Source: Tepidicaulis sp002389665 | GTDB lineage: Bacteria; Pseudomonadota; Alphaproteobacteria; Parvibaculales; Parvibaculaceae | Direction: 5' to 3' | Assembly (NCBI RefSeq): GCF_965222285.1 | Contig: NZ_OZ244942.1 | Coordinates: forward strand, 1,674,001-1,738,000 | DNA length: 64,000 bases | Shown here: positions 1 to 9,107 of the stretch, piece after piece | Layout of the letters: each line of letters starts with the position of its first letter | Numbering within the stretch: position 1 is the stretch's first letter | Made by a program: the position numbers and the translations under genes | Notes under the pieces: generated by a model | Database searches by the model: none | Told to the model about the DNA's origin: nothing | Seen by the model: the letters and a program-made list of their open reading frames with translations, nothing else

Positions 1-855
1 GAAAAGCGTGCCTTTGGCCGCATCGATCGCATGATCTGCGGCCCGTTCGGCATGGCGCGCTGCCTGCAGAACCGGATTGTTGGCGCGCGCAATCTCGATA
101 GAGGCCGCTTCACTTTCCGGGAAGGCCGGCAAGGCGGGCGGCGCATCGAGCGAGGCCGGCGCATGGCCGATGACGCGCTGATAGGCAGCGCGGCTTGCCG
201 TCAGATTGGCTTCGGCCTGAATGAGATTGGACTGAGAAAGGCTGAGACGGGCTTCGGACTGGGCAACGTCCGTGCGCGTGATCTCACCCACATTGAAGCG
301 GTCCTGCGCAGCTTCAAGCTGGCGGCGCAGCACGGCGACGTTCTTCTTGCGCAATTCGACCACAGCTTCATCGCGCTTCACGTCCATATAGGCCGTCACG
401 GCATCGAGCAGCGTGTTCTGCTCGGCATTACGCAGGTTTTCCCGGCCTGCCATGACGCTTTCCTTGGCCCGGCGCGTCCCGTAAATAGTCTGGCCGCCGC
501 GGAAGAGCGGCTGGGTGACGTTAACGGCCCCGGTAATCGGGTCCACCGTCTGCTTGCCGCCGAACTGGGGGATGGGAACGGCCGAATCCGTGTCCGTTTC
601 CACCGTGCCGACAGTGCCCGTCGCGGTGATGGTGGGCCGCCAGCCGGCCTTTGCCTGGGCAACGCTTTCATCCGTCGCGCGCAGCCGGGCGCGCTCTGCG
701 GCCAGGGCAGGGTTGCTGTTATAGGCCGCAGCCATCGCATCGTAGAGCGACTCCGCCGAGGCCGGCAGGCACCAGGCCTGACTGACCAAAAACGTTGCTC
801 CCATAAGACCGATCAAGGGCTTGCGGCGCGTCCCTTTAAAAGTGGTTCGCATCAT
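1..855 (-). CDS. TolC-family outer-membrane channel protein, 3' end outside window
   Basis: The minus strand is open from the ATG at 855 to the window edge, about 285 codons. A signal peptide is followed by the sequence SLYDAMAAAYNSNPAL, the usual N-terminus of alphaproteobacterial TolC-like outer-membrane factors. The heptad-rich stretch around SEARLSLSQSNLIQAEANL is typical of the alpha-barrel helices. TolC proteins form the exit duct for type I secretion and RND efflux. The protein is incomplete: the C-terminal half lies beyond base 1. A GGAG lies just upstream of two adjacent ATGs (855 and 852). The gene follows a Pcm-like methyltransferase on the same strand, a pairing I recall from other alphaproteobacteria. 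Which exporter it serves cannot be seen here. Confidence 0.85.
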   Translation of the reverse strand, partial: MMRTTFKGTRRKPLIGLMGATFLVSQAWCLPASAESLYDAMAAAYNSNPALAAERARLRATDESVAQAKAGWRPTITATGTVGTVETDTDSAVPIPQFGGKQTVDPITGAVNVTQPLFRGGQTIYGTRRAKESVMAGRENLRNAEQNTLLDAVTAYMDVKRDEAVVELRKKNVAVLRRQLEAAQDRFNVGEITRTDVAQSEARLSLSQSNLIQAEANLTASRAAYQRVIGHAPASLDAPPALPAFPESEAASIEIARANNPVLQAARHAERAADHAIDAAKGTLF

Positions 856-1013
856 TCAACTCCGGACGGTAATCCCCTGCACCCTCGGATAAAACTGAGC
901 AGGCCCAAAGGCCTATATTCCTCAGTTTCGGCAAAAAACGTGAGTGCCACCTTAACGTTATCGAAAAGTAGTCGCGTTTGCGGCCATTTAGAAGACCCGC
1001 CGCTGATAATTCG

Positions 1014-1679
1014 TCAGAAAACGAACCCTTCGCTGAGTTCAAAGCCCGGCAGAAGCTCGGCAGACCCGTCAAAAGCGTCCCGGAACGTCACCGTTCCGCG
1101 CTTTTTCGTGTAAATCCGGCCCCGGCTGCGGCCATCTTCATGGAAAATCGTCACCAGACGGCCATTTTCCTTGAGCTGGTCCAGCAAGTCGGCTGGAAGG
1201 TACTCCGCCGCGCCCTCCAGTACGATCACATCATAAGGACCGCCCTTGGCATAGCCGGCCTCGAGAGCGCCCGTAATAACGGCTGCATTGGTGATGCCCA
1301 GCGTGTCGAGATTGGCGGTCGCCTTGCCGGCAAGGTCCTCATCGCTTTCCACGGCCACCACGGTTTCGGCGAGTTTCGCCAGCACGGCCGCCGAATAGCC
1401 CGTCGCCGTGCCGATATCGAGCACCACATCCCCCTCGCGGATCACCGCCAGTTCCAGCAGCTTGCCGAAGGAATAAGGCCGCATCACATAGCGCGGCGTT
1501 TCGCCTGCACCCGTAACCCGCAAATCCCCGTCCAGATAGGCAACCGGGCGCAAGGCAGCCGGCACGAAAATCTCCCGCGGGACTTCCTGCGTTACGTCCA
1601 GCACGCGCGGGTCCGTAACACCGCTGGTCCGCAACTGGCTATCCACCATGTTCAAACGGGCATCAGTATAGTCGGCCAT
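1014..1679 (-). CDS. protein-L-isoaspartate O-methyltransferase family protein
   Basis: This 221-residue protein has the SAM-binding motif VVLDIGTATGYSAAVLA near residues 85-100, plus the N-terminal MVDSQLRTSGVTDPRVL that is common to Pcm-like proteins of alphaproteobacteria. The family transfers methyl groups from SAM to isoaspartyl residues in damaged proteins. Many members found upstream of tolC have lost parts of the canonical Pcm substrate site, so the repair reaction is a family-level assignment. It ends about 160 bases before the TolC-like gene on the same strand, so the two may be co-transcribed. Confidence 0.85.
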   Translation of the reverse strand: MADYTDARLNMVDSQLRTSGVTDPRVLDVTQEVPREIFVPAALRPVAYLDGDLRVTGAGETPRYVMRPYSFGKLLELAVIREGDVVLDIGTATGYSAAVLAKLAETVVAVESDEDLAGKATANLDTLGITNAAVITGALEAGYAKGGPYDVIVLEGAAEYLPADLLDQLKENGRLVTIFHEDGRSRGRIYTKKRGTVTFRDAFDGSAELLPGFELSEGFVF

Positions 1680-1882
1680 GAGATTTCCTAGGAGTTGGGT
1701 CGGGCGCTGTGCCCATTGCTGTCTTCGAGCGGGTTATAAAGGTCTGACACGGCAAAGACAATTCGCGATAGCCTATTCCACCCTGAGGCGCGTTTCCACA
1801 TTGTCCTCAGCCAAAACTCTTGCTATATCCCCGGCCTGCCCTGAGGGTGGCCCGGCCGGACCGGGCGCCCGGCGGCAAAAGA

Positions 1883-1956
1883 GGCCACGTGGCGGAGTGG
1901 TGACGCAGCGGATTGCAAATCCGTATACCCCGGTTCGATTCCGGGCGTGGCCTCCA
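1883..1956 (+). tRNA. tRNA-Cys(GCA)
   Basis: The cloverleaf can be drawn by eye: acceptor GGCCACG pairs with CGTGGCC, the anticodon loop is TTGCAAA with anticodon GCA, and the T-loop is GGTTCGATTCC. The discriminator is T, as expected for tRNA-Cys, and CCA is encoded. The flanks from 1680 to 1882 and from 1957 to 1998 show no other gene. Confidence 0.95.
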
Positions 1957-1998
1957 AATTTCCCCTTAAATAACGCGGAAACCCTGGGCATAGCCCTA

Positions 1999-3318
1999 TC
2001 AGGCGTGAAATCCGTCCGCCATGACGGGCGGGCGCGCCGCCGCCAGCCGCCAATCCCCCGCCTCTTCCCGCGCCTCGCGCGCGGCAATGGCGATACCGCC
2101 CCAGCAAAGCCCGAAAATCAGAAAGAGGTGCCGCCAGTTATCGACATCGATGATGAGCGATTCGGCGGCATGGCCGACCAGCGCCGCCACGGCGACAAGG
2201 AGATAAGGCTGGTAGGCGCTGCGCTGGCGCAGGGCCGCCTTGGTACCCCGCACCAAAGTTAGCCCGATAAAGGCGAGATAGGAGAGGAACGAGAGATAGC
2301 CGCCCGCGATCAGAATGTTGAGATAGACATTATGCGGGGCAAGACCGGTGATCTCTTCCCATTGTGCGGGGCCCATGCCGAGCGGCGCGGTCAGTCCCTG
2401 CTGGAGCGCGTTAATCTGCCGGTCGAAGCGCCCGCCCTCGCCCACATCATAAGACTGGGAGAGCGAAAAGCGCTGGGCAAAGAGATCGGAAACGGATTCG
2501 GCGGAAAGCGCCCAGGCGATAATCGCCACGCCGCAGCCTGCCGCCAGCGCCGTTACCAGAATAAGCCGGAAGCGCTGCACAGGTGAGCGGCTGGTGATGA
2601 AAGCCAGCACCATGAAGACCGCGCCGGACAGCAGAAGATTGCCCCAGGCCCCGCGCGAGAAGCTGAGAAAAATACCGAGCACCAAAACGCCCAGCACCGG
2701 CAGCAGCAAAAGATCTTTGAACGAGGTGGAAAGGCTGAGCCGGCAGGCAACGAAAAGCGTCGGCGCGACGAGAAACGCGCCATAGACGTTCGGGTCGTTG
2801 AAGAAACTCGTGACGCGGCCAAAGCGCAGATAAAATTCGGCTGAGGCCAAAAGCCCGAAATAAGCAGCAATCCCCGTCAGCGATGCAATCAACGCCGCGC
2901 CGACATAACCCCACCAGATGGCGGGCAGGCGCCTTCTCGGATCGTCATAGATCATGGCCGCGAAAAAGACGAAAGAGACGATGAGGTAGCTCATCACCAG
3001 CATGAAGTCGCGGGCACGCTGCGGCAGCAGCGCGTCGAGCGCACCGAGCCCGTAGCCCAACATCAAAAAAAGCCAAAGCAGAACGGGCCAGCTCAGTTCT
3101 TTCGGGAAACGGATGCGCAAGATGACATGCAGCGCGACCGTCCCTGCCATCAGAAAATCGTAAACGGCGGGCTGAGCGACTTTCGACACATCACTCTTGA
3201 GATACGAGCTGAAAAGAAGCAGCAGGAAGATCAACGCGGCGCTCGCCCATTCCCAAGGGTTGCGCAGCACAGCCTCACGCGCTCTTGAAGAATGATCGAT
3301 GCTCCAGCCGTCGCTCAT
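1999..3318 (-). CDS. O-antigen ligase/polymerase family membrane protein (Wzy/WaaL-like)
   Basis: This 439-residue protein has about ten to twelve hydrophobic segments and the family motif RVTSFFNDPNVYGAFL near the middle, followed by a large loop. Members either polymerise repeat units (Wzy) or ligate polymer to lipid A (WaaL); sequence alone does not separate the two. In this locus a Wzy-type polymerase for exopolysaccharide is the simpler reading, because a Wza/Wzc export pair is present. I chose the ATG at 3318, twelve bases after the stop of the priming transferase and behind an AAGGG stretch; the longer in-frame extension would overlap that gene. It is the last gene of the minus-strand run that starts at 6603. 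Confidence 0.8.
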   Translation of the reverse strand: MSDGWSIDHSSRAREAVLRNPWEWASAALIFLLLLFSSYLKSDVSKVAQPAVYDFLMAGTVALHVILRIRFPKELSWPVLLWLFLMLGYGLGALDALLPQRARDFMLVMSYLIVSFVFFAAMIYDDPRRRLPAIWWGYVGAALIASLTGIAAYFGLLASAEFYLRFGRVTSFFNDPNVYGAFLVAPTLFVACRLSLSTSFKDLLLLPVLGVLVLGIFLSFSRGAWGNLLLSGAVFMVLAFITSRSPVQRFRLILVTALAAGCGVAIIAWALSAESVSDLFAQRFSLSQSYDVGEGGRFDRQINALQQGLTAPLGMGPAQWEEITGLAPHNVYLNILIAGGYLSFLSYLAFIGLTLVRGTKAALRQRSAYQPYLLVAVAALVGHAAESLIIDVDNWRHLFLIFGLCWGGIAIAAREAREEAGDWRLAAARPPVMADGFHA

Positions 3319-3329
3319 CGCCCGGCCCT

Positions 3330-4850
3330 TTAGTAAGCGTTTTCTCCCTTGAGCAAGGCCCAAGGGGTTTTGATCAGAATGTAGAGATCGAACAGCAGCG
3401 ACCAGTTTTCGATATAATAAAGGTCGTATTCCGTGCGCTTGGCGATCTTGTCATGGGTGTCGGTTTCCCCGCGCCAGCCATTGATCTGCGCCCAGCCCGT
3501 CATGCCCGGCTTCACGCGGTGGCGCGCGAAATAGCCATCGACCGCTTCGCCGTAAAGATCGCCTGCTGCCTTGGCGAGCACCGCATGGGGGCGCGGGCCG
3601 ACCATCGACATCTCGCCTTTGATGACGGAGAAAAGCTGCGGCAATTCATCGAGGCTCGTGCGGCGCAAAAAGCCGCCCACCTTCGTTACCCGGTCGTCAT
3701 CCGCAGTCACGAGTTTCGAGGCATTGGCGTCGGCATCCTCGTGCTTCAGGCTGCGGAACTTATAGACTTCGATCAGCTCGTTATTGAAGCCGAAGCGGCG
3801 CTGCTTGAAAAAGACAGGCCCTTTGCTGTCGAGTTTGATGGCCGCCGCAATGATGAGAAAGAGCGGCGCCGTCAAAAGCAATGCGAGCGCACCTAGCACC
3901 CGGTCCTCAACGGTTTTGACGGCAAGGTCCCAGCCGCTCATCGGCTTGTCATAGAGGCTTTTAAGCGCCAGTTCGCCAAGGCGGGAACCGTCCGCGTCTT
4001 CATCCGCATCCGGCAAAGCAAGGCGAATATCGACCGGCAATACCCAAAGCTTGGAAACAAGCTGATTGACCCGTTCCTGCGCCGCCTGGGGCAGCGCCAC
4101 GATCAGAAGATCGACGCGGTTGGAACGGGCAAACCGCAAAAGCTCGTTGACGGTGCCGAGTTTCGGCAAGCCGTTTACCTCACTCTCGCTGCGTTCATCC
4201 TGGCGGTCATCGAAAAACCCGCATACTTCAATATCGCTGCGCCCGGATTTCTGGATGAGTTGCGAAAGACGGTCTGCATCCTTACCCCCGCCGACGACCA
4301 CCACCCGGCGCGTCAATCGGTGGTCGCGCTGGCACTGGGCAATATAGCTTTGAGAGAATGCCCGCGCCGTTACGAGACCCGCAAGACCGATGAAATACCA
4401 ATCGACAAGCCAGCGCAGCGCAGCCGGGCTTGCGCCCAGCGGAAAAAAGAGCGCCATGCAAGCAATGCCCGCAACGGCAGACCAGGCGGAAACGAGCGGC
4501 CCGAGGCCGCGATAGATATGCGCGAGCATGCGGATTTTATAGAGCGAGGAAAATTCAGCGCCCGCCGCAAAACAGAGCGTCACCCCCGTCACCAACCAGG
4601 CGAAGGTCGATGCGCCGAAAATCTCGCCAAGCCGCTCGCCGTGCAGCAAATATATAAGGGCACCGGCAAGTGCGACAACGCCCGCCTCCCCCAGCCGCGC
4701 TGCCGTTTGAATGAAGAGCGGCGGCACGCGGGATTTCACGGGCTTGCGCCGTTCGACACGCGGAATGGCGCCGGTGGGTTTGCCTTCCCTATAGTCGCTT
4801 TTCTTCGGGTGATTGGAAGGCGCCGCACCCGGCGCGTTTGGCATACTCAT
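3330..4850 (-). CDS. undecaprenyl-phosphate sugar phosphotransferase (polyprenyl glycosylphosphotransferase)
   Basis: This 506-residue protein has a hydrophilic N-terminus, four to five membrane segments, a Rossmann-like central domain (RRVVVVGGGKDADRL) and a C-terminal bacterial sugar transferase domain. The catalytic domain shows KGPVFFKQRRFGFNN, YKFRSLK and SVIKGEMSMVGPRPHAV, the hallmarks of PglC/WbaP-type enzymes. The family puts the first sugar phosphate onto undecaprenyl phosphate at the cytoplasmic face of the inner membrane. Length and domain order match the WcaJ/ExoY-long class. It overlaps the upstream glycosyltransferase by four bases, which implies one operon. The sugar it transfers cannot be read from the sequence. 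Confidence 0.92.
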   Translation of the reverse strand: MSMPNAPGAAPSNHPKKSDYREGKPTGAIPRVERRKPVKSRVPPLFIQTAARLGEAGVVALAGALIYLLHGERLGEIFGASTFAWLVTGVTLCFAAGAEFSSLYKIRMLAHIYRGLGPLVSAWSAVAGIACMALFFPLGASPAALRWLVDWYFIGLAGLVTARAFSQSYIAQCQRDHRLTRRVVVVGGGKDADRLSQLIQKSGRSDIEVCGFFDDRQDERSESEVNGLPKLGTVNELLRFARSNRVDLLIVALPQAAQERVNQLVSKLWVLPVDIRLALPDADEDADGSRLGELALKSLYDKPMSGWDLAVKTVEDRVLGALALLLTAPLFLIIAAAIKLDSKGPVFFKQRRFGFNNELIEVYKFRSLKHEDADANASKLVTADDDRVTKVGGFLRRTSLDELPQLFSVIKGEMSMVGPRPHAVLAKAAGDLYGEAVDGYFARHRVKPGMTGWAQINGWRGETDTHDKIAKRTEYDLYYIENWSLLFDLYILIKTPWALLKGENAY

Positions 4851-6037
4851 CCCTTTACCCCTGTGAGTGCGTGGCCGTGCGCGGGCGCCGGCTTGGTTGC
4901 GCGCCGCGCTTCCATCGCCGCGAGATAGACCTGTGCCACCCCTTCGGCCATGGCCTTCAGGCTGAAGGTTGCGCGCACATGGTCCTGAAGACGCGCGGCC
5001 TCAGCCGCGGTTTCATCCTGCCCGCATGAAAGATATTTCTTCATTGCCCCCGATAGCGCCGCAACATCGCCTGCTGGCGCAAGGCGGGCTGCTTCGGCAC
5101 CGAAAATTTCCGCCATACCGCCGACGCGCGTTGCAATCATGGGTACCCGAGCTGCAGCTGCTTCGAGTGCCACATAAGGCAGAGACTCTTTGTAAGAAGG
5201 CATAATGAGACAGCGCCCAAGTGCGAACGCCTCACGCGCGGGCATCGGCGCATGCCAGGACAGGCGCGCCTCAAGACCGAGTTCTTTTGCCTTGGCTTCA
5301 AAAAGCGCTTTGTCCGGCCCGGCACCGACCAGCGCCAATCTGCTCTGCCCGCCAAGCTGCGCCATGGCCTCCAGGAGCGTTGCAATGCCCTTCAGTACGC
5401 GCACCTCACCGAGATAGACGAAGTCCGCCGCATCGGCGCGCGGCGCGACAGGCACAAATTCGTCTTCCCGCAATCCGTTGTGCACGACGGCATGGCGCGG
5501 CGGTGTGCCGCCAACCTGGGAGCGATAAGTTTCAAGCCCATATTCGGATTCAAAAATGATCCCGTCCGTACGCGCCCAAAGCGCCCGCTCGACGGCGTGA
5601 AAGGCAAGTCCCGCCGGACTCACCCGGCTGTAATGAAGCGCACCGCCATGCGGCGTATAAAACCGGAAGACCCCTCTGCCGCCCGTGGCAAGGCGTGCAT
5701 AAAGCCCGCCTTTCGCGCCGTGCCCGTGCAGAATAGTAGCGCCAAGCTCGCTGGTAAGCGCGCCGGCCTGCCGGATCGCACCGATATCGCCAAGCCCCGG
5801 CAGACGTCCCATCGGCACACGGTGAAGCCCCAGCGCACAGTGATGTTCGAGCGCCAAAAGGCGGTCCTCGCTCAAAGCATCCCCTGCCTCGCGCGCGCAG
5901 ATCACACCGACCATCGCGCCCGCCTCAACCTGAGCTTCCACGAGATCGCGCGCATGCCGGAAAAGCCCGCCCATGGGCGCACGGAAGCAATGCAGGATCT
6001 TCAAACCTTTCAAGCTGGTGGGCGCACGCTCTGCCAT
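4847..6037 (-). CDS. family 4 glycosyltransferase (GT-B)
   Basis: This 396-residue GT-B enzyme has an N-terminal acceptor domain (FRAPMGGLFRHARDLVEAQ) and a C-terminal nucleotide-sugar domain. The latter shows LVGAGPDKALFEAKAKELGL and the E-x7-E type motif in MPSYKESLPYVALEAAAA. Such enzymes add a sugar from a nucleotide donor to the lipid-linked repeat unit. It is the only clear cytoplasmic glycosyltransferase in this locus, so either the repeat unit is very short or other transferase genes lie elsewhere. Its start codon overlaps the stop of the Wza gene by one base (TGATG). Confidence 0.88.
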   Translation of the reverse strand: MAERAPTSLKGLKILHCFRAPMGGLFRHARDLVEAQVEAGAMVGVICAREAGDALSEDRLLALEHHCALGLHRVPMGRLPGLGDIGAIRQAGALTSELGATILHGHGAKGGLYARLATGGRGVFRFYTPHGGALHYSRVSPAGLAFHAVERALWARTDGIIFESEYGLETYRSQVGGTPPRHAVVHNGLREDEFVPVAPRADAADFVYLGEVRVLKGIATLLEAMAQLGGQSRLALVGAGPDKALFEAKAKELGLEARLSWHAPMPAREAFALGRCLIMPSYKESLPYVALEAAAARVPMIATRVGGMAEIFGAEAARLAPAGDVAALSGAMKKYLSCGQDETAAEAARLQDHVRATFSLKAMAEGVAQVYLAAMEARRATKPAPAHGHALTGVKG

Positions 6038-6603
6038 CAGAAATACCGCTCCGTGACATAGACCGTGTCGCCGGGCCGGATGAGTTCGTCCATCGGCAGC
6101 TCAAGTTCGATGAGTTTGCCGTCGCGCTTGCGCGTGACGCGCACATAGCTCTGATCGGCGCGGTAGGTGAACCCGCCGGCAATCGCAACCGCCGTGCGGG
6201 CCGTCATGCCGTTCACATAAGGATATTGGCCTGACTGGGTTACCTCGCCCAGAATGAAGAACGGACGGAACGAGATGACCTGCGCCGAGACATTCGGGTT
6301 ACGCAAAAGGCTTTCGCCCAGAACCCGCGCCACTTCCGCTTCCAGTTCCTGAATAGTCAGCCCGCGCGCCTGAATGCCGTTGACGAGCGGCATGGAAATC
6401 TGCCCGCTGCCGTCGATCGTGTATTCACCCGTCAGATCTTCCTGGCCGAACACCACCACACGCACCTGATCGCCGGAATCGAGCTGATAAGGCTCATCGT
6501 TTCCGGCAAGTGGGCGCTCGCTGATCACCCCGCCCGCAGAACAAGCCTGCAGGGTGAGCGCGAGGAAAGCGGTCATAAGGAGGCGCAGCATCGTTAACCC
6601 CAT
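6037..6603 (-). CDS. polysaccharide export lipoprotein (Wza-like)
   Basis: This 188-residue lipoprotein precursor has the lipobox LQAC about 22 residues from the start. It contains a Poly_export domain (YQLDSGDQVRVVVFGQEDL) and a SLBB-like domain (GEVTQSGQYPYVNGMT). Wza proteins form the outer-membrane export channel for capsule or exopolysaccharide. At this length it is a short, gamma-less member, common in alphaproteobacteria. I chose the ATG at 6603 because GGAGAGGCGGG lies just upstream; the longer open frame lacks a signal peptide. It heads the minus-strand operon and is divergent from the Wzc-like gene. Confidence 0.9.
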   Translation of the reverse strand: MGLTMLRLLMTAFLALTLQACSAGGVISERPLAGNDEPYQLDSGDQVRVVVFGQEDLTGEYTIDGSGQISMPLVNGIQARGLTIQELEAEVARVLGESLLRNPNVSAQVISFRPFFILGEVTQSGQYPYVNGMTARTAVAIAGGFTYRADQSYVRVTRKRDGKLIELELPMDELIRPGDTVYVTERYF

Positions 6604-6887
6604 GTCCCGCCTCTCCGGTGGAGGGCGGTGAAAGTCTTCGCGTTTTCGTGAATTTACCCGAAGAGTGGTTAATGAATTCCAAGGCGGGGGCAAATCGCAA
6701 ATGCCGCCCGGTGCTGCGATGCCGTTGAAACCTTTGCCAAAATTGCGCTTCTGCCCGGCCCCGTTAAATCTTCCGTTACCTAAACAACGTCTACTGGTGG
6801 CTTGAATGGGGACATCCGCCACTTGCGCGGATCGACTTTGACGCTGGCTGGAGGGCCTTTGGGGGCCGTCCTTTTCGATGGACGCAT
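6604..6887. promoter_or_regulatory. divergent intergenic region between wza-like and wzc-like genes
   Basis: These 284 bases separate the two divergent exopolysaccharide transcription units and must hold both promoters. The stretch near 6640-6690 is AT-richer than its surroundings. I could not find a convincing -35/-10 pair on either strand, and no small ORF or RNA structure stands out. Confidence 0.45.
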
Positions 6888-9068
6888 ATGTCGACGCCGA
6901 GCCTTTCATCTCAGGTGATCTTCGGAGACCGCCGCCGTCCGGCAGGCGGGTCGGGAGAGGACACCGTCAATCCGTGGGACTTGCTGCGCGGCATCTGGGC
7001 CCGCAAAGCTGTTGTCGGCGGCACGGCGCTTGTCATTCTCCTCATCGCGTTCGCCTTCATAGCGACCGTTACGCCGACCTACACGGCAGAAACATTGCTG
7101 CGCATCGAGCCTCGCGCCGGAGAGATTTCCCGTTTCGACGATCTCTCCCCGCTTTCCTTGCCGGACCAGGGCGCAGTCGAAAGCGAAATCCAGGAACTCA
7201 TTTCCTATTCCATGATCGCGCGGTTGGTGAGCGAGACCGGCCTCGACAAGACGGCGGAATTCAATTCCTCCCTGCGCAAGGAAAACGGGCTCGGCGCGCT
7301 TTTCGGAGGCAGCGCAAAGAAGAAGGACAAGGTCTCCCTATCCGAAATCGTAGATAAGGTGCAAGGGCGCCTGTCGATTTACCGCAAAGGCGAATCCCGG
7401 GTCATTTCGATCAATTTCACTTCCGAGGTGCCGGAACGGGCGGCCAGCGTCGCCAACCGGCTGGCCGAACTTTACATCCAAAAACAGATCGAGACCCGCC
7501 AGGCATTGCATAGCGAGGCCACGGGCTGGCTGCGCGAGCAGATCGACACGCTGCGCGGCGAAGTGCGAAAATCTGAGGCTGCCGCCGAACGCTTCCGTTC
7601 CAAGCACGGGCTCTTCATGACGGGCGAGTCCTCGGACCGGGCAACGCTGCCTCAGCGAGAGCTTTCGGAACTGACGAGCCAGCTCGTTCTTGCTGAAGCC
7701 ACCTATTCCGAGGCTCAGGCGCGCCTTAGCCTCGCGCGCGACCTTGCCGCCGGTGAACGCGATATCGATACGGTGGGCGAAGTGTTGAACAGCTCGCTTA
7801 TCCAGAACCTGCGCCAGCAGGAAGTGCAGCTTCAGGCACAGATCGCGGAAATGTCCGCGACGCTGCTACCCTCCCATCCGCGCATGCAGCAGGCCGTCGC
7901 CAATCTGAAGGATTTGCAGACACAGATTTCCCAGGAAATCAGGAAGATCAGCGCGGCGCTTGAAAACGAGGCGCAGATCGCCCGCTCCCGCGTTTCCACC
8001 ATCAAAGCCAATCTGAACAAGCTGAAACGCCAGATGGGCGCACTCAACCAGAACGAGGTTGAATTGCGCGCGCTGGAACGGGAAGCCGCAGCCAACCGGC
8101 AGCTGCTTGAAAGCTTTCTGACGCGTTACGAAGCCGCAGCTGCTAAAGCCGAGGCCGATGCCCGCGCCGCCGATGCCCGTATCGTTTCACTGGCCGAGCC
8201 GCCCTCACAGCCCTCTTTCCCGCAAAAAGGCGCCCTTGGCGTTCTGGCCGTTGCGGCCTCTTTGATCGGCGGCATTGCCGCGGCCTTTGTCGTGCAGGTA
8301 TTGGCGCCCGGTTTTCTCACGCCCGAGCAGCTTGAGCGCACAACGGGCACGCCTTTCCTCGGTATCGTGCCCGGTACCGGCAAGCGCACGCCGCTTGGCC
8401 AGCTTACCTCCAATCTCGTTTACCGGCCGCACACACCATTTGCCGAAAGCTTGCGCAACCTGCTCAGCCATCTCATGACGGCCCGGGTCAATGGCCGCCC
8501 GGCCAAAAGCGTGACCATCACCTCCTGCCTGCGCGGTGAAGGACGCACGGCCCTGGCGCTCGGTCTCGCGCGCACCATCGCCCTTGGCGGGCGGAGCGTC
8601 ATTCTTGTGGAAGCGGATCTTTTCACGCCTTCCGTTCACCGCGCGCTCGGCGATCAGGCACGCTGGGGCCTCAGTGAAGTTTTGACGGGCCGCGCCTCCT
8701 TCGAGCACGTCATTCACCGCGACCCGATGACGGGCGCGCATATTCTTCAAGCCGGAACGCCGCTCACCAATCCAACGGCGGCGCTTGGCTCCGAACGTAT
8801 GATCTGGATCTTGCAGGCACTCGCGCAGGCCTATGATTATGTGATCGTCGACACGCCTGCATTGAGCGAGAGCGGCGACGGGCAAATTCTCTCCCGCCTC
8901 ACCGATGTCACGATCCTGGCGGTGCAATGGCGCCGCACGGGCCGTCTTGCCGTCACCCGCGCGGTCAAGCAGCTGGCCGCCGCCACGAGCCGGCGCGTCG
9001 GCACGGTGCTCACCCAGATGAGCGCCAAGGAATACCGCTCCCTGACAGGCGATGACGCCCGGGGCTAA
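6888..9068 (+). CDS. Wzc-like polysaccharide co-polymerase with degenerate tyrosine-kinase domain
   Basis: This 726-residue protein has an N-terminal Wzz domain with a first membrane segment near residues 40-62, long coiled-coil regions, a second membrane segment near 445-470 and a C-terminal BY-kinase-like domain. The family sets chain length and gates export together with Wza. The kinase site is unusual. The Walker A position reads GEGRT (residues 550-554) with Arg instead of Lys. Walker A' reads VEADLF (574-579), with Glu where Asp is normal. Walker B (VIVDTP, 652-657) is kept. The C-terminal tail has a single Tyr instead of a cluster. I infer weak or absent autokinase activity. The ribosome-binding site is poor, but no better start is visible. 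Confidence 0.88.
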   Translation: MSTPSLSSQVIFGDRRRPAGGSGEDTVNPWDLLRGIWARKAVVGGTALVILLIAFAFIATVTPTYTAETLLRIEPRAGEISRFDDLSPLSLPDQGAVESEIQELISYSMIARLVSETGLDKTAEFNSSLRKENGLGALFGGSAKKKDKVSLSEIVDKVQGRLSIYRKGESRVISINFTSEVPERAASVANRLAELYIQKQIETRQALHSEATGWLREQIDTLRGEVRKSEAAAERFRSKHGLFMTGESSDRATLPQRELSELTSQLVLAEATYSEAQARLSLARDLAAGERDIDTVGEVLNSSLIQNLRQQEVQLQAQIAEMSATLLPSHPRMQQAVANLKDLQTQISQEIRKISAALENEAQIARSRVSTIKANLNKLKRQMGALNQNEVELRALEREAAANRQLLESFLTRYEAAAAKAEADARAADARIVSLAEPPSQPSFPQKGALGVLAVAASLIGGIAAAFVVQVLAPGFLTPEQLERTTGTPFLGIVPGTGKRTPLGQLTSNLVYRPHTPFAESLRNLLSHLMTARVNGRPAKSVTITSCLRGEGRTALALGLARTIALGGRSVILVEADLFTPSVHRALGDQARWGLSEVLTGRASFEHVIHRDPMTGAHILQAGTPLTNPTAALGSERMIWILQALAQAYDYVIVDTPALSESGDGQILSRLTDVTILAVQWRRTGRLAVTRAVKQLAAATSRRVGTVLTQMSAKEYRSLTGDDARG

Positions 9069-9107
9069 AGAGCTTCTCTTCCTTATGTCTCTCTAGAAAC
9101 CGCGACC

